DNA from: Mycobacterium intermedium
GTDB lineage: Bacteria > Actinomycetota > Actinomycetes > Mycobacteriales > Mycobacteriaceae
Assembly (NCBI RefSeq): GCF_002086275.1
Contig: NZ_MVHT01000010.1
Span: 43,695-107,694 of the forward strand
Reading direction: 5' to 3'
DNA length: 64,000 nt
The notes under the pieces were generated by a model, which was given only the letters and a program-made list of their open reading frames with translations, was not told the origin of the DNA and did no database searches. How positions within the stretch are numbered: the stretch's first letter is position 1; each line of letters opens with the position of its first letter. The position numbers were made by a program, and so were the translations under genes. Shown piece by piece: positions 58,347 to 64,000 of this stretch.

Positions 58347-59131
58347 CCGCCGACACCTACATTGCCAGCGGCAATGAAGTGGAATTGTTCGAACAGGCTT
58401 TCCGCGAACATATTCCGGTGATGCTCACCGGGCCCACCGGCTGCGGGAAGACACGGTTCGTCGAGCACATGGGCGTCCTCTTGCGGCAACCCGTCGTCAC
58501 CATCAGCTGTCACGACGATCTCACCAGTTCGGACCTGGTCGGTCGGTTCATGGTCACCGGTGGCGACGTGGTGTGGACCGACGGTCCGTTGACCCGGGCG
58601 GTCAAAGCCGGTGCCATCTGTTATCTCGACGAGGTCGTTGAGGCTCGGCACGACTCGCTGGCCATTCTGCACTCGCTGACCGACCACCGTCGCGCTCTGT
58701 ACCTCGACCGTGCGGACGAGGTTGTCCAGGCACCGGATTCGTTCATGTTGGTGTGCTCCTACAACCCGGCATACCGCAGTTCCCTGAAAGAGTTGAAGCC
58801 TTCGTTCCGTCAGCGCTTCGCCACCATCCCGATGAAATATCTGGCCCCGGAGCAGGAGGCGGAGGTGATCGTCGCCGAGTCGGGTGTCGAGCCCGCCACC
58901 GCCCAGCGGCTCGTCCACTGCGCCAACGCGATCCGCCACGCCGATGAGGTCTTCCACTTCGAGCCGCCGTCGACCAGGGTGCTGGTCACCGCGGCGAAGC
59001 TGATAGCGGCCGGAGCCTCCGAAATGAGCGCGGCCGAAGCATGCATCCTCGCGCCGCTCAGCACCGACGGTGCGATCAACGACGGTCTGCGTGAAGTCGC
59101 GGCGGCAACCCTGCTCTCGAGAAACGGCTGA
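58343..59131 (+). CDS. MoxR-family AAA+ ATPase, NorQ/CbbQ-like
   Basis: A 262-aa AAA+ ATPase. Walker A GPTGCGKT (30-37) in VMLTGPTGCGKTRFVEHMG, Walker B CYLDE (93-97), the sensor region SYNPAYR (139-145) and an arginine-finger area SFRQRF. The order and short size (about 260-280 aa) are those of NorQ/CbbQ. With the VWA partner it would form a hexameric remodelling machine for a metalloenzyme, here most plausibly the A-B-C-D membrane complex encoded around it. ATG 58343 overlaps the VWA stop. Subunit B follows after 17 bp. Confidence 0.92.
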   Translation: MTADTYIASGNEVELFEQAFREHIPVMLTGPTGCGKTRFVEHMGVLLRQPVVTISCHDDLTSSDLVGRFMVTGGDVVWTDGPLTRAVKAGAICYLDEVVEARHDSLAILHSLTDHRRALYLDRADEVVQAPDSFMLVCSYNPAYRSSLKELKPSFRQRFATIPMKYLAPEQEAEVIVAESGVEPATAQRLVHCANAIRHADEVFHFEPPSTRVLVTAAKLIAAGASEMSAAEACILAPLSTDGAINDGLREVAAATLLSRNG

Positions 59132-59148
59132 AGAACGGAGAAAGTGAA

Positions 59149-59280
59149 ATGGTGGATCAACAAGAGCGAAACCGCAAGAAGGCTCTCATCGCCTTCCAGA
59201 TCTTCATTTACGGCTACCTGCTGGTGATGTTCAGCATCCAGCTGTACATGTCCTTTGCCCGGGGCTGGTGGGATCTGTGA
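59149..59280 (+). CDS. Small single-pass membrane protein, subunit B of membrane module 2
   Basis: A 43-aa protein: charged start (DQQERNRKK), then a transmembrane helix with ALIAFQIFIYGYLLVMFSIQ, and a short tail RGWWDL. It is the homologue of the B at 4932 (identical LIAFQIFIYG). ATG 59149 follows ACGGAGAAAG. Its stop overlaps the GTG of subunit C (GTGA). Confidence 0.8.
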   Translation: MVDQQERNRKKALIAFQIFIYGYLLVMFSIQLYMSFARGWWDL

Positions 59281-59972
59281 GTCTCACTGCCACTCCCCGC
59301 GACTCCGTCGGCCTCGCCGAACACGACGAGCAATCGCGGCAAGCACAACGCCGGGCCGACAAGTGGATGATCGTCGGCGCCGGATTGATGGGATGCTGGG
59401 CGCCCGGTATCTTCGGGTTCCCTATCTTCATGCGGGGAGTCTGGTTGCAGCGCCAGGCATTACGCGCGGGCCTGTCGGTTCGGCCGATGATCATCACCTT
59501 GATCGGTTACCTGGTCATGATCGACGGAATGCTCAACACCCTTGGCTGGTCCTTGGATCTCGTCGCCAACCACACCTTGATCAATCGGGTGCTGATGGTC
59601 GGTTGGGGCAACATGTTCGATGCCGGCTACTTCTGGCACTACAACGAATTGTGGGTCGGTGGCGCGGCGGGCCCGGGTGAAAAGGCCTATGTGGTCGGGC
59701 TGATTATCACCGTGTTTTCGATGCGGGTCGCCGCGGCGATCGGATTCCTGCAGATGAAGCGCTGGGGACACCAGTGGATGATCATTACCTGCTGGATGGG
59801 CGTGGTGATCTGGACCGCATACGTGTTCAACATGACGATGTACGCCGACGTGCGCTTCGCCGGTGTCGTTTTCCCGGTGATCGGCTGGTGGCTGTTCGAC
59901 ATCTTCTACATCACCCCGTTCCTGGCCATCCCGTACCTGCACACCGTCAACCGCGAAATCTTCTCTGACTGA
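59277..59972 (+). CDS. Polytopic membrane protein, subunit C of membrane module 2
   Basis: A 231-aa homologue of 5058 and 55166 with about five transmembrane helices. The invariant set is D115, H121, E124 ([16 protein letters not shown]), H165 (MKRWGHQW), D191 (MYADVR), H222 and E227 ([12 protein letters not shown]). GTG 59277 overlaps the B stop; an in-frame GTG at 59268 is less likely. The C-terminal ~150 residues are nearly identical to those of the 55166 copy, also at DNA level, which suggests duplication or recombination between the two. Confidence 0.87.
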   Translation: MSLTATPRDSVGLAEHDEQSRQAQRRADKWMIVGAGLMGCWAPGIFGFPIFMRGVWLQRQALRAGLSVRPMIITLIGYLVMIDGMLNTLGWSLDLVANHTLINRVLMVGWGNMFDAGYFWHYNELWVGGAAGPGEKAYVVGLIITVFSMRVAAAIGFLQMKRWGHQWMIITCWMGVVIWTAYVFNMTMYADVRFAGVVFPVIGWWLFDIFYITPFLAIPYLHTVNREIFSD

Positions 59973-59985
59973 GAGGGATAACATC

Positions 59986-60411
59986 ATGACCACTGAAGCA
60001 ACGAAAGAAGCGACGGCAGAAGACCTGCCCCCGGGTACCACGCCGTACTGGGCGCGCATGCACAAGTGGATCAAGCGCGCGGTGCTGGTCTGCCTGGTCG
60101 CGCTGGTCATCGAGGGCGCGTTCACGCTCCCGTTCATGGCCGTCTACTACGGCTACCCGACGTTGTCCCTCACCGAAATCTGTAGCGAGCTACTCAAAGT
60201 CCGCTACTCCGATGACACCCTGGAATGCAAGTACCCTTACCCCCCGTTGGGGCCGCCCGAGGGAGCCGAGGGCAAGGACACCGCGCAGGACATCTGGGGC
60301 ATCCAACCGATTCCGAAATACCACCGGTTGGGATTCCGCGAATTGGTGCGCATCCATGACGAGCGCCTCGCCCGTCAGGCCGCAGAGCAGCAGGTTGGCG
60401 CAAAACCATAA
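59986..60411 (+). CDS. Single-pass membrane protein with conserved tail, subunit D of membrane module 2
   Basis: A 141-aa homologue of the D subunit at 5758. TM helix about 32-54, then [21 protein letters not shown] (61-81), a Pro/Gly linker ([11 protein letters not shown]) and [17 protein letters not shown] plus RIHDER. Identity to the first copy is high across the whole soluble part. ATG 59986 follows AGAGGGATAAC. The stop overlaps the ATG of the DapB-like gene (TAATG), showing that the metabolic gene is translated together with the membrane module. Confidence 0.85.
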   Translation: MTTEATKEATAEDLPPGTTPYWARMHKWIKRAVLVCLVALVIEGAFTLPFMAVYYGYPTLSLTEICSELLKVRYSDDTLECKYPYPPLGPPEGAEGKDTAQDIWGIQPIPKYHRLGFRELVRIHDERLARQAAEQQVGAKP

Positions 60412-61466
60412 TGACCAAGCTGCGCGTCGTTCAGTGGACCACTGGCAATGTGGGCAGGAAGTCGGTGCACGCGATCGCAGCGAATTCCCTGTTGGAACTG
60501 GTCGGCTGCTACGCATGGTCGCCCGACAAGGTCGGCCGTGATGTCGGTGAGCTGTGCGGTATCGAGCACCTGGGTGTGCGGGCGACCGACGATATCGACG
60601 CGCTGTTGGCGTTGAAACCCGATTGTGTCGTCTACAACCCGATGTTCGCCAATGTCGATGAGGTGACCCGCATTCTGGAGGCGGGAATCAACGTCGTCAC
60701 CACATCGGAGTTCATCACCGGGCAGCAACTGGGTCCTGATCGGGAGCGGATCAGCGATGCGTGTGCGCGGGGCGGTTCGACCATTTTCGGCAGCGGCATC
60801 AACCCCGGGTTCATCCAACTGCTCGCCATCGTCACCGCGGGTCTCTCGGACCGGGTCGATCGGATAGCCATCGTCGAGTCCTTCGACACCACCATCTACA
60901 ACTCTCCGGACACGGAGATTCCGATGGGGTTCGGCTGTCCGATCGACCAGCCAGATCTGCCCGCGATCACCGAGAAGGGATCCGGGATCTTCCGCGAAGC
61001 GGTGCAACTGCTCGCCGATGCCCTAGGCGTCGAACTCGACGACATCCGCTGCGCAGCCGAATACGCGCAAACCACAGAAGATCTGGTCCTCCCTGGTGAA
61101 TGGACCATCAAGAGGGGGTGCGTCGCGGGGATCGACCTGCGCTGGAAGGGGATCTTTGCGGGCCGCGAGGTGATCGAACTGCGCGCCGTGTGGACCAAGG
61201 GCCAATCGCTGGATCCCGCCTGGTCGACGAACTTCGGTTACACCGTTACGGTCGAGGGCCGTCCAACCATCAAGAGCACGCTGAATTTCGAGCCACCGCC
61301 GGACTTTCACGGCGAAACGATCGAGGACTACATCATGCTCGGGCTCACGATCACCGCGATGCCACCGATCACGGCAATACCCGCCGTCGTCGCGGCGCCG
61401 CCCGGCATCGCCACCTACACCGACCTGCCCCTGCTACTTCCGCGGGGCGTGCTGGCACGCAGCTGA
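60411..61466 (+). CDS. DapB-N-like NAD(P)-binding oxidoreductase (paralogue 5 of 5)
   Basis: A 351-aa family member: [60 protein letters not shown] and a C-terminal domain with GEWTIKRGCVAGIDLRWKG. Among the paralogues it is the one directly coupled to the membrane module: its ATG overlaps the D stop. This places a soluble NAD(P)-dependent step right after whatever the membrane complex does. The P450 follows after 15 bp. Confidence 0.84.
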   Translation: MTKLRVVQWTTGNVGRKSVHAIAANSLLELVGCYAWSPDKVGRDVGELCGIEHLGVRATDDIDALLALKPDCVVYNPMFANVDEVTRILEAGINVVTTSEFITGQQLGPDRERISDACARGGSTIFGSGINPGFIQLLAIVTAGLSDRVDRIAIVESFDTTIYNSPDTEIPMGFGCPIDQPDLPAITEKGSGIFREAVQLLADALGVELDDIRCAAEYAQTTEDLVLPGEWTIKRGCVAGIDLRWKGIFAGREVIELRAVWTKGQSLDPAWSTNFGYTVTVEGRPTIKSTLNFEPPPDFHGETIEDYIMLGLTITAMPPITAIPAVVAAPPGIATYTDLPLLLPRGVLARS

Positions 61467-61481
61467 AAGGACGGTACGCAA

Positions 61482-62717
61482 GTGACGGCAATTGCCGGTG
61501 CGCCCAACATCTTTGAAGCGGGTCTTCCGAGCCTCGCGTACGACGTCAATGAATCGCCCCATGAGGTCTGCGACCGGATTCGGGCCGCGCAACGACTGGC
61601 ACCAATCGCCATCGGGCCGCTCGGTCCCGAAGTACTCTCATACGAACTCGCCCGAAGCATCCTTCGCGATACCCGGTTCGTGATCCCACCGGGTCTTCAC
61701 CTGGCCGCGCAAGGCGTGACGTCAGGCCCGTTGTGGGACAGGGTTGTCGGCAGCATCATCTGCGCCGAAGGTGCCGAACACCATCGCTTGCGCAGCCTCG
61801 TCTCACGCGCATTCACACCTCGCGCGATCGCACGTATGCACGACACGATCGACGATGTGCTCAATGAACTCATCGACGGCGTCGCCCCAGCGAGACGTTG
61901 TGACGTCGTCACCGATATCGCACGGCACTATCCCATCCCGATCATCTGCGCGTTGATTGGCGCCCCACGCGGAGATTGGACGCAGTTCGACCGGTGGGCC
62001 GAAGCGATCTTCAAGATGGTCAACTTTTCGGTGAACCTGATCGAAGAGATGCCCGCCGTTCTGCGCAGCTGGGGCGAACTCGATGCCTACGTCGACGACA
62101 TGGTGGCCGAACGACGGCACCAGCTGACCGAGGACCTGCTTTCCAACCTCATCCGCGCCGAGGATGACGGCGATCGGCTCAGCGCCGACGAACTGCGCAT
62201 GACGGTGGCAGGTCTGTTAGTTGCCGGCACGGATACCACCCGCAATCAGCTGGCCGCCTCGTTGCAGGTGCTGCTGGATCACCCAGAGCAGTGGACGATG
62301 CTGCGTGAGCGTCCAGAACTTGCGATGTCCGCGGTCGAGGAGAGCATGCGCCACTCCCCTGCCGTGTGCACCACGGTCCGCACCGTGCACGAGGACGTCG
62401 AAATCGGCGGATTCACCTTCCCCCGGGAAACCTTCATCCTCGTGAATTCCTTTGCCGCTAACCGTGATCCCGAGGTGTACCAGGACCCCGATCGCTTCGA
62501 CATAACCCGCAAGGAAGCGCCGGCGGTGTTGACCTTCGGTGGCGGCGTGCACTACTGCCTGGGCGCCAACCTGGCTCGGCTGGAATTGGCCGAAGGGCTC
62601 AAAATCTTGGCCCGAAGGATGCCCCACGCCCGCCGGGTCGGAGCGGCGCCGTGGAAACCGATGCTCGGCATGAGCGGGCCCACAAGCCTGATCATCGAAT
62701 TTGGCGGTGGCCGATGA
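61482..62717 (+). CDS. Cytochrome P450
   Basis: A 411-aa P450, GTG 61482 after AAAGGACGG. I-helix GLLVAGTDTTRNQLAASL, E-x-x-R in EESMRHSPAV, heme loop FGGGVHYCLGANLARLE with Cys near 359. The A-G-T-D-T I-helix keeps the usual acid-alcohol pair. It is the last complete gene of the module 2 operon. Its stop overlaps the ATG of the interrupted VOC gene (ATGA). Confidence 0.9.
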   Translation: MTAIAGAPNIFEAGLPSLAYDVNESPHEVCDRIRAAQRLAPIAIGPLGPEVLSYELARSILRDTRFVIPPGLHLAAQGVTSGPLWDRVVGSIICAEGAEHHRLRSLVSRAFTPRAIARMHDTIDDVLNELIDGVAPARRCDVVTDIARHYPIPIICALIGAPRGDWTQFDRWAEAIFKMVNFSVNLIEEMPAVLRSWGELDAYVDDMVAERRHQLTEDLLSNLIRAEDDGDRLSADELRMTVAGLLVAGTDTTRNQLAASLQVLLDHPEQWTMLRERPELAMSAVEESMRHSPAVCTTVRTVHEDVEIGGFTFPRETFILVNSFAANRDPEVYQDPDRFDITRKEAPAVLTFGGGVHYCLGANLARLELAEGLKILARRMPHARRVGAAPWKPMLGMSGPTSLIIEFGGGR

Positions 62718-62892
62718 CTGACTCGCCCTCGCGGTTGCATCATGTGGTCTTCGCGGTGGCACGCGAGCGACATGACACCGTGGGACAGCTCTTTACCGAA
62801 CTGGGCTTCAGCTTCAACGAGGCCAACCTCGACGAACTCGGGATCCGGGTGCTGCTGGACTGGGACCGGGGTATCGAGTTGATCAGTCCTAA
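62714..62892 (+). pseudogene. VOC/glyoxalase-family gene, interrupted by IS1380-type element
   Basis: ATG 62714 opens a frame with a clear vicinal-oxygen-chelate N-terminus: RLHHVVFAVARERHDTVGQLFTELG, then RVLLDWDRGIELISPN (about 60 residues). The usual family protein is 120-150 aa. After about base 62892 the sequence changes to a low-complexity GT-rich stretch followed by an antisense transposase, and the frame runs on as nonsense. The gene has therefore lost its C-terminal half to the insertion. It would have been coupled to the P450 (ATGA) and was probably the next gene of this operon. Confidence 0.8.
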
Positions 62893-64000
62893 CCTCGATT
62901 TTTCGTCGAGGGTGATTTCGGTCGGACTTGGCGATGGGGTGCGTGGTGTCTGGGGTTTGTGTGGTTTAGGGCGTGTTGGGGTTGTCCCGTGTCGCCGGGT
63001 TGGCGGGCTTTCCCAGGGCCGGTGGTCTTTCGTGCTCGGTTGGTCAGCTGGGTTGTCGGTCAACCGAAGGCGGTGCGGATGTGTTGCCATGCGGTGGCGA
63101 TGGCTGCGGCCCATCGCCAGGTGGCGTCGATGCGTAGTCGGGTTCGGCGGGCGCCGCGGGTGATGCGGGCTGCGACGTGCAGGACTCGGTAGCGGAAGGT
63201 AGCGATCTCGGCACGGGTCAGGCCGGGGTGGCCGGTGAATCCGATGAGCTGGCACCAGGTGACCAGATCGGCTGCGGCCAAGACGATTTCCAGCCAGGCG
63301 GCGTTGGCGTCGAATGCCTGACACGGCAGGTTGCGCAGGCCGGTGGCTTTGAGTTCGCGGATGCGGTCTTCGACGCGGGCGTGTTGGCGGTGGCGTAGTT
63401 CCAGACCTGCCACCTGGCCGGCGACCACACCGGGCGGTGTGTCGGTGATGAACGCGGTGACCCGCATCCCGTCGGCGTCGGTGAACCGCAACTGCGCACC
63501 CGGATGGGCCCTTTCCTTGCGCAGGATCAGCCGGGTCCCCGCCGGCCACGATGACAGGTTGACCAGGTTGGTGGCCTCGGCGACCCAGGCGCCCTCGCGG
63601 ATACCACCGTCGGTGTCGATCGCCGGATACCAGCACTGCCCGATGTTGAGAGTGTCCACAGCGTCCTGCACCCGCCAATCCACGGGGTAGCCGAAGGAGA
63701 ACCCCACGCCCGCGGCGCGGCAGGCGTCGGCGAAGTCGTGGGTGGCCCCGGCGGTGTCGCAGCGCACCAGCACCGCCGGCTTGTCGGGGTCGTCGCGATG
63801 ATCGGGGTCCGGCCGCCATCGCGCCGGCAGGCCGGCCAGTGCCTGCGCTAGGACACTGACGTGGTCAGCTGCGGTGTTGGAGCCCGCGCCACCGGGGCGC
63901 AGTAGGCCGGCCAGCGCTTCCCCGCCGGCGATCTCGGGGCGGTCCACGAAGGCCAGCAGCGGGTGGTGACCGTAGGTCTTTTTCCAGGTCGCCCCTGCCT
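62893..64000. mobile_element. IS1380-type insertion sequence, one end visible
   Basis: The element runs from about 62893 beyond the window edge. Its visible outer end may start with the imperfect dyad CCTCGATTTTTCGTCGAGG (62893-62911), and the preceding bases CTAA could be a target duplication, but the other end is not visible to confirm either. Between this end and the transposase stop (63060) there are about 165 bp of GT-rich non-coding DNA. The insertion cuts the VOC gene. Confidence 0.75.
63060..64000 (-). CDS. IS1380-family transposase, C-terminal part
   Basis: The open frame runs off the window end, so only the C-terminal ~313 residues are seen. Wording is that of IS1380 transposases: TYGHHPLLAFVDRPEIAGGEAL, VLVRCDTAGATHDFADACRAAGVGFSFG, RVEDRIRELKATGLRNLPCQAF and AWLEIVLAAADLVTWCQLIGFTG. 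The acidic residues in LVRCDTAG and the E of RVEDRI are candidates for the DDE triad. A GTG at 63947 is only an internal codon. Nothing suggests a frameshift, so the transposase may be intact. Confidence 0.85.
   Translation of the reverse strand, partial: AGATWKKTYGHHPLLAFVDRPEIAGGEALAGLLRPGGAGSNTAADHVSVLAQALAGLPARWRPDPDHRDDPDKPAVLVRCDTAGATHDFADACRAAGVGFSFGYPVDWRVQDAVDTLNIGQCWYPAIDTDGGIREGAWVAEATNLVNLSSWPAGTRLILRKERAHPGAQLRFTDADGMRVTAFITDTPPGVVAGQVAGLELRHRQHARVEDRIRELKATGLRNLPCQAFDANAAWLEIVLAAADLVTWCQLIGFTGHPGLTRAEIATFRYRVLHVAARITRGARRTRLRIDATWRWAAAIATAWQHIRTAFG

Noticed and set aside
62893..62911. CCTCGA-TTTTTCG-TCGAGG hairpin as a transcription terminator.
   Set aside because: It coincides with the junction between the VOC gene and the IS element and is better explained as part of the IS end; no T-tract follows.
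1..64000. CRISPR arrays, tRNA or rRNA genes, riboswitches and prophage or attachment sites.
   Set aside because: No spaced repeats, no tRNA-like cloverleaf near an integrase and no rRNA segments were noticed; intergenic gaps are short and mostly contain promoters.

Overview
The window looks like actinobacterial DNA, most likely a mycobacterium (Mycobacterium/Mycolicibacterium). The DNA is GC-rich, GTG and TTG starts are common, start and stop codons overlap throughout, and there are an F420-type luciferase-like oxidoreductase, two mycofactocin/NDMA-type dehydrogenases, many FadE/FadD/P450 genes and an IS1380-type transposase. I could not run a search, so the species is not determined. Almost every gene is catabolic: 5 P450s, 5 intact acyl-CoA dehydrogenase genes of usual size plus one short partner, 3 acyl-CoA ligases, 9 SDR-type genes, 3 PF04909-type amidohydrolases, 2 CaiB/BaiF CoA-transferase genes (one double), hot-dog hydratases, a thiolase-fold aldolase and a Baeyer-Villiger monooxygenase. 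This fits a dedicated pathway for a hydrophobic branched or cyclic substrate (steroid- or terpenoid-like). The substrate itself cannot be read from the sequence.

Layout. 1-4.6 kb: crotonase fragment, acyl-CoA dehydrogenase, two atypical crotonases and a ligase in one overlapping operon. 4.8-7.5 kb: a membrane module A-B-C-D (32, 39, 227 and 142 aa) followed by two SDR genes. 7.6-20.5 kb: amidohydrolases, P450, TetR, ligase, acyl-CoA dehydrogenases, LLM enzyme, Cys-less isochorismatase-like protein and MaoC. 20.5-24.4 kb: a fused double CoA-transferase and an aldehyde dehydrogenase. 24.6-30.7 kb: an igr-like operon (P450, FadE, MaoC, DUF35, FadE, MaoC, Ltp2-like aldolase) that resembles the M. 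tuberculosis cholesterol side-chain operon but has ChsH2 split into two genes. 30.7-40.4 kb: P450, CoA-transferase, ligase, SDRs, alpha/beta hydrolase and AveC-like membrane protein. 40.4-45.7 kb: P450, two DapB-like oxidoreductases and a signal-less periplasmic-binding-protein homologue, with a TetR. 45.8-48.8 kb: SDR, NDMA-type alcohol dehydrogenase and an unknown protein. 48.8-54.3 kb: a minus-strand operon of SDR, two DapB-like proteins, Baeyer-Villiger monooxygenase and SDR. 54.4-61.5 kb: two paralogous TetRs, a lone copy of C, then A'-VWA-MoxR-B-C-D and a DapB-like gene, followed by a P450. 62.7-64 kb: a VOC gene cut by an IS1380-type element.

The most unusual content is the A-B-C-D membrane module. 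It occurs as a full copy (4.8-6.2 kb), a full copy with VWA/MoxR helper genes (56.7-60.4 kb) and a solitary C (55.2 kb). The subunits match no family I can name. They carry invariant Asp/His/Glu residues, and their company of a NorQ/NorD-type ATPase-VWA pair suggests a membrane metalloenzyme that needs cofactor insertion.

Three recurring operator-like palindromes partition the region. GAGAAY-N4-RTTCTC variants lie in front of most genes from 4.7 to 38 kb. AACCTRCA-type 19-mers lie in the two divergent promoters at 42.7 and 45.0 kb. TTGAC-N4-GTCAR occurs four times around the twin TetRs at 54.3-56.0 kb. Apart from the left part of the IS element, no stretch over 300 bases lacks a gene.
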